27,034 nt of DNA from JBAXXL01 sp038206725 (GCA_038206725.1 JBBRAO010000040.1:1-27034); one strand, 5' to 3'. Counted from the first letter of the stretch, positions 16,571-25,059 are shown. The notes: generated from the sequence alone by a model not told the origin. Made by a program: numbers and translations.

Positions 16571-17262
16571 AATCCTTTTTTACCTGCTATTAATTCAACA
16601 GCTCTCAGAGCACCCAAAGCTAAACCAGAGCGATTTTTCGCTCTATGGGTCAATTCAATTGTATCCGCAAAAGAATCGAAATAAACAGTATGTGTACCCG
16701 CTATTTCACCCCCGCGTGTTGAGCTAACGTGCAAGGCATCGGGAGAAATTCTATTTTCTACTCTGTCAACAACAATTTCATTTTTAGCATCAATGTTTTT
16801 CAAAATTATTTCCGCTAATGTTAGTGCGGTTCCGCTTGGGCTGTCCATTTTGTGTTTATGATGCAATTCGTGAATCATCACATCGTATTCTGGAAAATTG
16901 TTGATATTCTTCGCGGCGTCTTCAATAAGTTTAAAGAAAAAGCGCATACCAATCGAAAAATTTGAAGCATAAACAAACCCAACTTGATTAGATACAATTA
17001 TATCTTTTATATAATTGAGCTTATCGTACCATCCTGTTGTTCCGCATACGATGTTTTTCCCCATTTCTGCCAAAGTTTTAATATTATTTAAAACAGCTGT
17101 AGGTGTTGAAAACTCAATAGCCGTTTCGAACCTGTTTTCGTTAGCTTTGTCCAATGGTGTATCAATATCAAAAATACTACTAATAGTAAAATTTTCGGTG
17201 GGGCAGAGGCGTTCTATTTCTTTGCCCATTGTGCCATAACCAACGAGTGCTAAATTAATCAT
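16534..17262 (-). CDS. dapB: 4-hydroxy-tetrahydrodipicolinate reductase DapB
   Basis: A 242-residue cytoplasmic enzyme of the diaminopimelate/lysine pathway that reduces 4-hydroxy-tetrahydrodipicolinate with NAD(P)H. The Rossmann motif is VGYGTMG (7-13). CGTTGW lies near residue 73. The catalytic and substrate-binding block ELHHKHKMDSPSGTA (about 132-146) holds the His pair, Lys and the PSGTA loop. The length is normal for the Bacteroidetes-type short DapB. The last 37 bases overlap the end of the GT9 gene on the opposite strand. It is alone in its transcript; no other dap gene is near. Confidence 0.95.
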   Translation of the reverse strand: MINLALVGYGTMGKEIERLCPTENFTISSIFDIDTPLDKANENRFETAIEFSTPTAVLNNIKTLAEMGKNIVCGTTGWYDKLNYIKDIIVSNQVGFVYASNFSIGMRFFFKLIEDAAKNINNFPEYDVMIHELHHKHKMDSPSGTALTLAEIILKNIDAKNEIVVDRVENRISPDALHVSSTRGGEIAGTHTVYFDSFADTIELTHRAKNRSGLALGALRAVELIAGKKGFYEFGDLLFPDK

Positions 17263-17438
17263 ATTTATACCTAAAACTAATGTTTATCTTCTTTTCTTGA
17301 AATATTATGTACTTTTTATGGAAATATCAAAAATATTTAGACGTTCGATTGCAACAACAATTTTGTAATAAGATGAAAAAGTTATTTATTTATATACCGA
17401 CAATCTGATATAAATTTGAAATGAAGAAATATGAAATA

Positions 17439-17513
17439 TCACCGCTGATAGACGCTAATTACAGCTCTAAATCGTCTATAATAGCGTCTAAAAGGACCTA
17501 CAATTTACGGTGA
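17439..17513. repeat. Nested inverted repeat in the dapB-hdrC gap
   Basis: Outer arms TCACCG (17439-17444) and CGGTGA (17508-17513) enclose inner arms TAGACGCT (17449-17456) and AGCGTCTA (17483-17490), all exact reverse complements. The 75-base unit could fold as a two-level stem. It resembles dispersed intergenic repeats in AT-rich genomes or a small structured RNA. The only frame across it is a 30-codon ATG frame with no support as a gene. The rest of the 450-base gap (17263-17712) holds only the hdr promoter and AT-rich DNA. Confidence 0.55.
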
Positions 17514-17577
17514 AAATTACACAGATAACAGTGATTTAGAAGAAAAATGAAAAATAAATAATTATTTCACAAAATTA

Positions 17578-17609
17578 TTTGTGCATAACAAAAATGTTGG
17601 TTAATTTTG
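17578..17609 (+). promoter_or_regulatory. Bacteroidetes-type promoter of the hdr-flx operon
   Basis: TTTG (17578-17581), a 20-base spacer, then TAATTTTG (17602-17609) match the Bacteroidetes primary sigma consensus TTTG-N19-21-TAnnTTTG exactly. Transcription would begin near 17616, giving a 5' leader of about 97 bases before hdrC. Confidence 0.7.
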
Positions 17610-17712
17610 TAGTTGTATTTTTCACAAGTTTTAAAAAACAATTTGAAAAAAGTGTTTTGAATTAGTAAGCTTTTGAAAATAAAAAGAAATAAAAATTTTA
17701 GGATATAAATAT

Positions 17713-18261
17713 ATGGGTCATCACCATCATAAGCATCCGATACTCGAAGAAATCATTGAAATAACGGGTCAAGATCCTGCACTCTGCTATCAATGTGGTA
17801 AATGCTCAGCCGGATGTCCGGTTCGTGAATTTGCAGAATGTGCTCCTAATAAAGTAGTGCGTTACCTACAGTTGGGTATGTACGATTTGGCGTTAGAATC
17901 AAAAACAATATGGCTTTGCGCCGGTTGTTTGACTTGTTCTTCCCGCTGTCCAAAAAATTATGAGTTAGCCTCATTAATGGATGCTCTCCGTGAATTAGCT
18001 ATCAAACATAACAAAAAAATCCCTGAACAAAATGTTTATAAATTCCATAAAGCATTTTTAGAACCGATTCGCCTATTTGGCAGATCGTATGAAATCGGGA
18101 TGTTAATGGGATACAAATTCTCAACGTTCAAATTCTTGCAAGATATGGACTTGGCGCCGGAAACACTTCTTTTCAAATCGAAGATGGGTTTATTGCCACA
18201 TATCGTAAAGAATTCAGATAAAGTCAAAGAAATATTTAGAAAGACTAAGGAGGCGGAATAA
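17713..18261 (+). CDS. hdrC: Heterodisulfide reductase subunit C
   Basis: A 182-residue iron-sulfur protein that passes electrons between HdrA and HdrB. Two [4Fe-4S] motifs are complete: C25, C28, C31, C35 and C69, C72, C75, C79, each followed by Pro. The rest is helical. The N-terminus MGHHHHKHP is a natural histidine cluster not usual for HdrC. AGGA lies about 10 bases upstream of the ATG. It is the first gene of the seven-gene hdrCBA-flxDCBA operon, behind a good promoter, and hdrB starts 2 bases after its stop. Confidence 0.92.
   Translation: MGHHHHKHPILEEIIEITGQDPALCYQCGKCSAGCPVREFAECAPNKVVRYLQLGMYDLALESKTIWLCAGCLTCSSRCPKNYELASLMDALRELAIKHNKKIPEQNVYKFHKAFLEPIRLFGRSYEIGMLMGYKFSTFKFLQDMDLAPETLLFKSKMGLLPHIVKNSDKVKEIFRKTKEAE
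18247..18253 (+). promoter_or_regulatory. Shine-Dalgarno AAGGAGG for the hdrB TTG start
   Basis: A near-perfect AAGGAGG inside the end of hdrC lies 10 bases before the TTG at 18264. It supports TTG as the true hdrB start, giving the family N-terminus MKTAYFPGCS. Confidence 0.8.
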
Positions 18262-18263
18262 TA

Positions 18264-19145
18264 TTGAAAACTGCATATTTTCCCGGATGTTCTATGGCTG
18301 GAACTTCGCGTGAGTTCAGCTCATCGTTGAAAGAAGTCTTAGCATTATTGAACATAGAGTTGAATGAAATAGATGATTGGTCTTGCTGTGGTGCATCATC
18401 TGCTCACGTAACAAGTCATCTTTTAGCAACCGCGCTACCTGCGAGAAATTTGAATCTTGCTTCACAGCAAGGTTATGACGAGATTTTTGCTCCTTGCGCC
18501 GCTTGCTACAGCCGTTTGCTTATGGTTAGCCGTGAGGTGAATAATAATAAAAAAATGGCAGCTAAAGTTGAAGATGTGTTGGGTGAAAAATTATTACCAA
18601 CCCCAAATGTTGTCAACTTACTTGAGTATTTTACTCAAATAGACAAAGAAAAATTGGCTCAATTGAAGAAAATTGACCTATCGGGATTGAACGTGGCTTG
18701 TTATTATGGCTGTTTGCTTGTTCGTCCTAATGGTATAAATGAATTAGACGATTCTGAACAACCTGCTTCGATGGAAGCATTAGTTTCAATTACCGGTGCT
18801 AAACCTGTGGATTGGAATTTCAAAACAGAATGTTGCGGTGCGGCTCATTCGATTCCTCATACTAATATAGTTGAGATTTTATCGAAAAAAATCATTGACG
18901 ATGCTGTGGCTCATAAAGCCGACATTATCGTAGTTGGTTGCCCAATGTGCCATTCTAATTTGGATATGAGACAAAGAAAAATTAAAAAAGATTACCCTGA
19001 TACAAAAGAAACTCCGATACTATATTTGACGGAGTTATTGGGTTTATCTTTTGGTATAGATTATAATAAGCTTGGCTTGAACTTGCATTATATTGACCCT
19101 ATCAAACTAATTGAAAAACGATTGGAAAAAGAGGCAGTTAAATGA
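18264..19145 (+). CDS. hdrB: Heterodisulfide reductase subunit B
   Basis: A 293-residue catalytic subunit that reduces a disulfide at two non-cubane [4Fe-4S] clusters. Both CCG motifs are present: C9, C41-C42, C78 and C81 (spacing X31 and X35, matching CX31-39CCX35-36CxxC), and C146/C150, C190-C191, C226 and C229. The start is TTG at 18264, chosen because MKTAYFPGCS is the family N-terminus and AAGGAGG lies upstream. The stop overlaps the hdrA start by ATGA, implying coupled translation. The native disulfide in a bacterium lacking CoM-S-S-CoB is unknown. DsrC is the proposed partner in Desulfovibrio, but none is seen here. Confidence 0.93.
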   Translation: MKTAYFPGCSMAGTSREFSSSLKEVLALLNIELNEIDDWSCCGASSAHVTSHLLATALPARNLNLASQQGYDEIFAPCAACYSRLLMVSREVNNNKKMAAKVEDVLGEKLLPTPNVVNLLEYFTQIDKEKLAQLKKIDLSGLNVACYYGCLLVRPNGINELDDSEQPASMEALVSITGAKPVDWNFKTECCGAAHSIPHTNIVEILSKKIIDDAVAHKADIIVVGCPMCHSNLDMRQRKIKKDYPDTKETPILYLTELLGLSFGIDYNKLGLNLHYIDPIKLIEKRLEKEAVK

Positions 19146-21151
19146 AAATAGGTGTTTTTGTTTGTGAATGTGGTGAGAATATTGGTAGAACTGTTGACTG
19201 TAAAAAAGTAGCAGAGATTGCATCACATTATCCCGGCGTTGCTTATTCCGTGGATTATAAATATATGTGTTCCGATCCGGGACAAAACTTGATAAAAAAA
19301 GCGATAGAAGATTATAAATTAGATGCTGTAGTAGTTGGTTCTTGTTCGCCGCATATGCACGAAAAAACTTTTCGTAAAGTTTGCTCCTCGATGGGAATCA
19401 ATCCTTATTTGGTGGAAATCGCAAACTTGCGCGAACATTGCTCTTGGATACACGATAATATAGCTGAAGCAACAGATAAAGCCGCTGATTTAATCCGTCT
19501 ATTAGTTGAAAAAGTAAAATATAACGAGCCATTGTTCCCGATTCACGTACCTGTTACCAAACAAGCTTTGGTAATCGGTGGTGGTATTTCGGGTATTCAA
19601 GCCGCTTTGGATATTGCCAATGCCGGCTTTAAAGTGGTTATGGTAGAGAAAGAGCCTTCGATTGGCGGTCATATGAGTCAGTTATCTGAAACATTCCCGA
19701 CTTTGGATTGTTCGCAATGTATTTTAACACCTCGTATGGTGGAAGTATATCAACATCCAAACATTAAACTTCTGACTTATTCGGAAATTGAAAATGTTGA
19801 GGGATTTATTGGTAATTTCAAAGTTACGATTCGTAAAAAAGCACGTTCTATAAAAGAAGATTTGTGTAACGGTTGCGGTATGTGTATTCAAAAATGTCCA
19901 AACAAAAAAACAGCGAAAAGCGATTTTGACGAAGGACTAACAACACGTACAGCTATTTACGTTCCATTTCCTCAAGCAGTACCGAACATACCCGTCATTG
20001 ATAGAACAGTCTGTACATATTATAAAAACGGTAAATGTAAAATCTGCGTTAAAGTGTGCGGTAGAGACGCTATTGACTTCGAACAAGAAGATACGATACT
20101 AACCGAAGAAATCGGTGCAATAATAGTTGCAACCGGTTATAAGCTTTATACTATTGACAAAAAACCTGCTGACAGCCCAATTCAAGGTTATGGGGAATAT
20201 GGTTATGGTCAATACAAAGATGTAATCAGCGGTTTGCAATTTGAAAGAATAGCAAGTGCTTCCGGTCCAACAGCCGGCGAAATGAAAAGACCTTCCGATG
20301 GTAAAGAACCTAAGAAGATTGTATTTATCCAATGTGTTGGATCGCGTGACGAATCGAAAGGATTTTCGTATTGCAGTAAGATTTGCTGTATGTACACAGC
20401 AAAACACGCTATGCTTTACAAACATAAAGTTCACGATGGTGAAGCTTATGTATTCTATATGGACATCCGCGCAGGTGGTAAAAACTACGATGAATTCGTT
20501 CGCCGTGCTATCGAAGAAGACGGAGTAAATTACATTCGCGGTAGAGTTTCCCGTATTTATGAAGAAAATGGTAAGTACATCGTTAAAGGTGAAGATACTT
20601 TAGCAGGTTTACCTGTTCAAATAGATGCCGATATGGTAGTTTTAGCAACAGCTATGGTTGCTCAGCCTGAAAGTCCGAAATTAGCGCAGATCCTGAGCAT
20701 ACCTTACGATAAATATGGATTTTTAGCAGAATTGCACCCAAAATTACATCCTATTGAAACAAGTACAGGCGGTATTTTCTTAGCCGGTTCAGCAAACTCG
20801 CCAAAAGATATACCTGAATGCGTTGCTATGGCATCGGCAGCCGCGGCAAAAACATTGGTGCTATTTGGCTCCGATATGTTGGAACGCGAACCTATTGTTG
20901 CAAAAGTAGATGAATCAACTTGTATTGGATGTTTATACTGCAAGAAAGTATGTCCTTACAATGCAATTGAAATAAAAGAAATTAGAAATAGAAATGGTGA
21001 ACTTATAAAAACTGTAGCTTATGTTAATACAGGTCTTTGTCAAGGTTGCGGTACGTGTAATGCGACTTGTCCATCGAAATCTGTTCAGTTGTTGGGATTC
21101 CGCGACGACCAGATATTCGCTCAACTTTGTGCTTTTGCTGATACTATATAG
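19142..21151 (+). CDS. hdrA: Heterodisulfide reductase subunit A (FAD, iron-sulfur, electron-bifurcating core)
   Basis: A 669-residue flavoprotein. The N-terminal domain (1-140) starts VFVCECGENI. The FAD-binding motif VIGGGISG is at 144-151 with E(K) at the end of the next strand. The conserved DCSQCILTPRM follows, then a ferredoxin motif at C242, C245, C248 and C252. A further Cys group (CKICVKVC) lies near 295-302. The C-terminal 2x[4Fe-4S] domain starts at C594 and C633. In methanogens the HdrA FAD splits electron pairs between ferredoxin and the disulfide; the same is inferred here. The length agrees with the usual 650-670. It overlaps hdrB by 4 bases; flxD follows after 31 bases. Confidence 0.95.
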   Translation: MKIGVFVCECGENIGRTVDCKKVAEIASHYPGVAYSVDYKYMCSDPGQNLIKKAIEDYKLDAVVVGSCSPHMHEKTFRKVCSSMGINPYLVEIANLREHCSWIHDNIAEATDKAADLIRLLVEKVKYNEPLFPIHVPVTKQALVIGGGISGIQAALDIANAGFKVVMVEKEPSIGGHMSQLSETFPTLDCSQCILTPRMVEVYQHPNIKLLTYSEIENVEGFIGNFKVTIRKKARSIKEDLCNGCGMCIQKCPNKKTAKSDFDEGLTTRTAIYVPFPQAVPNIPVIDRTVCTYYKNGKCKICVKVCGRDAIDFEQEDTILTEEIGAIIVATGYKLYTIDKKPADSPIQGYGEYGYGQYKDVISGLQFERIASASGPTAGEMKRPSDGKEPKKIVFIQCVGSRDESKGFSYCSKICCMYTAKHAMLYKHKVHDGEAYVFYMDIRAGGKNYDEFVRRAIEEDGVNYIRGRVSRIYEENGKYIVKGEDTLAGLPVQIDADMVVLATAMVAQPESPKLAQILSIPYDKYGFLAELHPKLHPIETSTGGIFLAGSANSPKDIPECVAMASAAAAKTLVLFGSDMLEREPIVAKVDESTCIGCLYCKKVCPYNAIEIKEIRNRNGELIKTVAYVNTGLCQGCGTCNATCPSKSVQLLGFRDDQIFAQLCAFADTI

Positions 21152-21182
21152 AAATAAATTATCAATAAAATAAAAGAAAATT

Positions 21183-21632
21183 ATGGAAGAGAATAAATTT
21201 GAACCGAGAATAGTAGCCTTTGTGTGCAATTGGTGCACATATACAGGGGCAGATCTAGCAGGTACTTCCCGCTTGAAGCAATTACCAAACGCTCGTTTGA
21301 TAAGAGTTCCTTGTACAGGAAGAATAGATCCCATTTTCTTAATAAAAGCTTTTGAATCAGGTGCAGACGGTGTTTTGGTTTCAGGTTGCCATCCGGGTGA
21401 CTGTCACTATAATTCCGGTAATTTCCACGCACGCCGCCGTTGGATGTTCTTTAAAGAACTTCTTGAATTCGTCGGTATAGATGAAAAACGCGTACATTTT
21501 TCTTGGGTTTCGGCCTCGGAAGGAAAGAAATGGGTTGATATCGTAGATGGTGTCATCGAAACAGTTCGAGCAGAAGGTCCGTTCAATGAATATGAACAGA
21601 TTAACAAAAAAAATATGATACCGATAGAATAA
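21183..21632 (+). CDS. flxD: FlxD/MvhD-type [2Fe-2S] electron-transfer subunit
   Basis: A 149-residue member of the MvhD/FlpD family that bridges an electron-input module to HdrA. Five conserved Cys are present: C15 and C18 (CNWCTYTGAD), C44 (PCTGR), C69 and C74 (SGCHPGDCHY). The length is typical. In methanogens MvhD links the [NiFe] hydrogenase to HdrA. Here the hydrogenase is replaced by the FlxABC module encoded downstream. There is no clear Shine-Dalgarno sequence. Confidence 0.92.
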   Translation: MEENKFEPRIVAFVCNWCTYTGADLAGTSRLKQLPNARLIRVPCTGRIDPIFLIKAFESGADGVLVSGCHPGDCHYNSGNFHARRRWMFFKELLEFVGIDEKRVHFSWVSASEGKKWVDIVDGVIETVRAEGPFNEYEQINKKNMIPIE

Positions 21633-21665
21633 TAAATTAATGAGAACAATAATCAGGAATAAAAT

Positions 21666-22529
21666 ATGGCTCAGTTAGTTGAAACAGCTAAAGAACTTCT
21701 GAAATCAGGGAAGGTTTCTTATATTATTGGTTATACTGCACACGGTGATAACGGTACGAAACCATTTATCGCCCGTACGGAAGCCGATGCGGAAAAACTT
21801 GTATTTAACCATCATTGCGTAAATAATCTATCGGTTTATATAAATAAGGCTGATATTCCGGAAAATGGAAACATAGGAATCATAGCCAAAGGTTGTGATA
21901 TTCGCACTATTACTATGCTGGTTCAAGAAAACCAGATAAAACGCGAACATATCTATATCATCGGTGTAAATTGTAATGGTCAGGTGAAAGATATCGGAAT
22001 GAACTGGGAAAAAGAAAATGTTGCTCAGAAATGCGCATTATGCGAAGTTCGTACTCCGGCTTTATATGACGTGTTAGTTGGCGATTTGGAAGATTTCGAA
22101 AAACCGGAACCAACCACAATGCAATTAATCCAGCAGATAGAAGCAATGACTCCAAAAGAAAGATGGGCTTATTGGCAGGAACAATTTGATAAATGTATCA
22201 AATGCTATGCTTGCCGGCAAGCTTGTCCACTATGCTATTGCGATCAATGTATAGTTGACAAAAATGAACCACAATGGATTGAAACAAGTCCAACATCACG
22301 TGGTAACTTATCGTGGAATATAATCCGCGCATTACACCAAAGCGGCCGTTGTGTCGGTTGCGGTGAATGCTCAAGAGTATGCCCTATGGGTATCCCTATC
22401 GGAATATTAAATGTAAAAATGAATATGATATCTATGAGAGACTTCGGTTTCAAACCGGGTATGAATATTAACGAATCTACTCTTGTCGGAAGTTATAATT
22501 TTACCGAAAAAGAGAATTTTATTAGATAA
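21666..22529 (+). CDS. flxC: FlxC-type 4Fe-4S oxidoreductase subunit
   Basis: A 287-residue iron-sulfur protein. The N-terminal 130 residues (SYIIGYTAHG...GIIAKGCDIRTI...IIGVNCNG) resemble the FrhB-like N-terminal fold. Two [4Fe-4S] motifs follow: C177, C180, C183, C187 (with extra Cys in PLCYCDQC) and C229, C232, C235, C239. FlxC is assigned from the gene order, which mirrors flxABCD-hdrABC of Desulfovibrio, and from the two-cluster layout. It probably relays electrons between FlxA/FlxB and FlxD. The B/C names rest on order as much as on sequence. AGGA lies about 9 bases upstream of the ATG. Confidence 0.82.
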   Translation: MAQLVETAKELLKSGKVSYIIGYTAHGDNGTKPFIARTEADAEKLVFNHHCVNNLSVYINKADIPENGNIGIIAKGCDIRTITMLVQENQIKREHIYIIGVNCNGQVKDIGMNWEKENVAQKCALCEVRTPALYDVLVGDLEDFEKPEPTTMQLIQQIEAMTPKERWAYWQEQFDKCIKCYACRQACPLCYCDQCIVDKNEPQWIETSPTSRGNLSWNIIRALHQSGRCVGCGECSRVCPMGIPIGILNVKMNMISMRDFGFKPGMNINESTLVGSYNFTEKENFIR

Positions 22530-22548
22530 TAAATAAGGATTCATATAA

Positions 22549-23568
22549 ATGAACGAATATATAATAACAAGTACGAACATAAACCAATTGGCGGGTGAAC
22601 TTTTAAACGAGGGTTATAACGTCGTAGCTGAAGCCGAAGACGGAACTGCTTTTATAGCCGTAGCCGCTGGAAGCAATGTGATATTGAACCCTTTCGGCAA
22701 ACCAACCAATTTGTCACCAAAGCAGTACATATTCCCTAAAACGGAAACATTGTTTTACTATAAAAAATCTCAAACCGATGTAGAAATTATTGATCCAACA
22801 GGACTTGGTCACAAGACAGTAATTTTTGGCACAAAACCTTGCGATTCCGCGGCTAACAAGATATTAGCTAAAGTTTTCAATTGGGATTACAAAGATGAGT
22901 TTTTTAATAAAAGAGTAGAAAATACAGTCGTTATCGGCTTGAAATGTGGATATAGAGATGCACAATGTTTTTGTACATCTGTCGGTCTCAGCCCTGAATC
23001 GGGCGAAGGATCGGATGTATTTTTAACACCGCTCGAAAATGGTGATTATTTAGCACAAACAATTACCGAAAAAGGCGCTAAATTCGTGGAAGAACATAAA
23101 AAAATGTTCGACGCTATAAGCGCAGACAAAAATAAACCGGTTCCAATGCCAGAAGCTCCGGCGAAGAAATTCGACGCCGCTAAAGTTAAAGTATGGTTGG
23201 ATAGTAATTTTGAAAACGAATTTTGGGATGGCTTAGGCGATTTGTGCTTAGGTTGTGCTCAATGCGCTTACGTTTGCCCAACTTGCCATTGCTTCGATAT
23301 CGTGGACGAGAACTTCGATTATACAAGCGGCAGACGCGTTAAGAATTGGGATTGCTGTCAGTTCACAATGTTTACAAAGCACGCTTCGGGACACAACCCA
23401 CGCAGTGTGCAATCCGACAGATTCCGTCAAAGAGTTAATCACAAATTCAAATATTATCCTGATCGTTTCGATATGATATTATGTACCGGTTGTGGAAGAT
23501 GCTCTCGCGGTTGTGGTGTAGGAATGGATATTTCCGAAATAGTCCAAGCGATTGATAATTTAAAATAA
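22549..23568 (+). CDS. flxB: FlxB-type 4Fe-4S subunit (sulfhydrogenase beta / AsrA-like)
   Basis: A 339-residue protein. The N-terminal part has the IFGTKPCDSAANKIL and VIGLKC...CFCTSVG blocks typical of the sulfhydrogenase beta / anaerobic sulfite reductase A family. A variable Pro/Lys linker lies near 195-212. The C-terminal part has C233, C236, C239, C243 (CLGCAQCAYVCP) and C312, C315, C318, C322 (CTGCGRCSRGCG). In related complexes this subunit pairs with the FAD/NAD subunit encoded immediately next (flxA, 17 bases on). AAGGA precedes the ATG. It is expected to be cytoplasmic. Confidence 0.85.
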   Translation: MNEYIITSTNINQLAGELLNEGYNVVAEAEDGTAFIAVAAGSNVILNPFGKPTNLSPKQYIFPKTETLFYYKKSQTDVEIIDPTGLGHKTVIFGTKPCDSAANKILAKVFNWDYKDEFFNKRVENTVVIGLKCGYRDAQCFCTSVGLSPESGEGSDVFLTPLENGDYLAQTITEKGAKFVEEHKKMFDAISADKNKPVPMPEAPAKKFDAAKVKVWLDSNFENEFWDGLGDLCLGCAQCAYVCPTCHCFDIVDENFDYTSGRRVKNWDCCQFTMFTKHASGHNPRSVQSDRFRQRVNHKFKYYPDRFDMILCTGCGRCSRGCGVGMDISEIVQAIDNLK

Positions 23569-23585
23569 GCTATAATAGGTAAAAA

Positions 23586-24428
23586 ATGCTGACAATTGAA
23601 AATATATATAAACCTGACTTAGTTGAAATAATAGATATCATACAGGAAACTCCCGATATCCAAACTTTCAAACTCAAGTTTAAAGACCCTGAAGTTCAAA
23701 AAAACTATAGTTTTAAAGCCGGTCAATTTGCGGAATATTCAGTTTTTGGTGAAGGCGAATGCACATTTTGCATCGCGTCACCACCGACACGAATGGAATT
23801 TCTTGAATGTTCATTCAAAGCCGCCGGAAAAGTTACCAAAGCGATGAGCAGAATGAACGTTGGCGATACAATGGGATTGCGCGGACCTTACGGTAACTGG
23901 TTCCCAATTGAACAGATGAAAGGCAAAAACGTTGTATTTATCGCCGGTGGTATCGGTCTTGCTCCTGTTCGCTGTATAATAAAGAACGTATTGGATTTGA
24001 GAAGTGAATTCAAAGACGTTACTATTGTTTATGGCGCACGTTCGGTTAACGATTTGGTTTACAAATACGAACTAGAAGAATGGAAAAATATGCCCGATGT
24101 GAAAACTGTTGTTACAGTCGATCCGGGTGGTGAAACTCCTGAATGGACGGGTGAAGTAGGATTTGTTCCTACCATAGTTGAAAAGGTAGCTCCAAGTGGC
24201 GAAGACACAGTAGCAATTATATGCGGACCTCCGATAATGATTAAATACACATTCCCTGTTTTGGAAAAATTAGGTTTCAAGGATGATAATATCATCACAA
24301 CACTTGAAAATAGAATGAAATGCGGATTGGGTAAATGCGGTCGTTGCAACGTAGGTAATATCTATGTTTGCAAAGACGGTCCTGTATTCAACCTAACCCA
24401 AATGAAAACACTGCCTGACGAATATTAA
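23586..24428 (+). CDS. flxA: FlxA: FAD/NAD(P)-binding reductase with [2Fe-2S] (sulfhydrogenase gamma-like)
   Basis: A 280-residue ferredoxin-NADP+ reductase-fold protein similar to PyrK and sulfhydrogenase gamma. An FAD-binding barrel (10-110, with GQFAEYSVFGEGE and FCIASPP) is followed by the NAD domain (VFIAGGIGLAPVR about 118-130, ICGPPIMI). The [2Fe-2S] site is C246, C251, C254 and C262 at the C-terminus. It is the predicted NADH entry point of the complex. It is the last gene of the operon, with a terminator 25 bases beyond its stop. Confidence 0.9.
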   Translation: MLTIENIYKPDLVEIIDIIQETPDIQTFKLKFKDPEVQKNYSFKAGQFAEYSVFGEGECTFCIASPPTRMEFLECSFKAAGKVTKAMSRMNVGDTMGLRGPYGNWFPIEQMKGKNVVFIAGGIGLAPVRCIIKNVLDLRSEFKDVTIVYGARSVNDLVYKYELEEWKNMPDVKTVVTVDPGGETPEWTGEVGFVPTIVEKVAPSGEDTVAIICGPPIMIKYTFPVLEKLGFKDDNIITTLENRMKCGLGKCGRCNVGNIYVCKDGPVFNLTQMKTLPDEY

Positions 24429-24452
24429 TCTGATATAACTATAGATTTAATT

Positions 24453-24484
24453 AAACCGCTTTTGATTGAGAGCGGTTTTTTTTT
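24453..24484 (+). terminator. Rho-independent terminator of the hdr-flx operon
   Basis: AAACCGCT (24453-24460) pairs with AGCGGTTT (24471-24478) around a 10-base loop, followed by T to 24484. It lies just after flxA and ahead of the convergent YceI gene. Confidence 0.85.
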
Positions 24485-24513
24485 CTTCTCATTCAAAACT
24501 CATCATTCAAAAT

Positions 24514-25059
24514 TTAATACACTATATCGAATGCCATTTTGATTTCATCATCAACGGGTATAAATAAAAACGAGGGTGGGTTAATTTTAAAATCGGTCAT
24601 CTTTATTGCGAATTTTCCGCTTATTTCGAGTTTCCCATTGAGTTTTATAAATTGGCATTTTATTACCATCGGTTTGGTAACGCCGTGGAAAGTGAGGTTT
24701 ACCTGAGCGGTCAATTCGTTACGGTCAATTTTAATGGATGTGCTGGTAAATGTAACGGAAGGGTATTTTATAGCTTCGGTTACTTCCATCATATGTGAAT
24801 CGCGGTTAGCGTTTTGGCTGTCGAAAGTGGAAACCCTAACTGAAACGGCTACTTGATAAATAGTGGATTTTGTGGGGTCAGTTAAAATTATAGAATTCAC
24901 ATTTTTACTGACAGCATAGACCGTATGAAACGGATGGTGCATCGAATAGGTAATGCTTGACAAGTTTTTGTCGTTCATCACTTTGATATTTTGTTTCTTT
25001 TCAGCCGTGGCGCCGATAGTAAACATTGTTATTACTATGAATGCGATGACAAATTTCAT
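24514..25059 (-). CDS. YceI-family periplasmic protein
   Basis: A 181-residue exported protein. Signal peptide about 1-19 (hydrophobic FVIAFIVITMFTIGA, then Thr-Ala-Glu). The mature part has the YceI lipocalin-like pattern: SITYSMHHPFHTVYAVS, VSVRVSTFDSQNANRDSHMMEVTEAIKYP (the D-S-x-x-x-x-R-D-x-H-M motif) and LTFHGVTKPMVI. These proteins bind long-chain polyisoprenoids or other amphipathic ligands. It is a single gene, converging on the hdr-flx operon. Confidence 0.9.
   Translation of the reverse strand: MKFVIAFIVITMFTIGATAEKKQNIKVMNDKNLSSITYSMHHPFHTVYAVSKNVNSIILTDPTKSTIYQVAVSVRVSTFDSQNANRDSHMMEVTEAIKYPSVTFTSTSIKIDRNELTAQVNLTFHGVTKPMVIKCQFIKLNGKLEISGKFAIKMTDFKINPPSFLFIPVDDEIKMAFDIVY

Noticed and set aside
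17421..17513. 30-codon ATG frame over the nested inverted repeat
   Set aside because: The sequence is explained by the inverted repeat; no ribosome site or protein-like composition.
20099..20434. 111-codon minus-strand frame inside hdrA
   Set aside because: Antisense shadow of hdrA; no family features.
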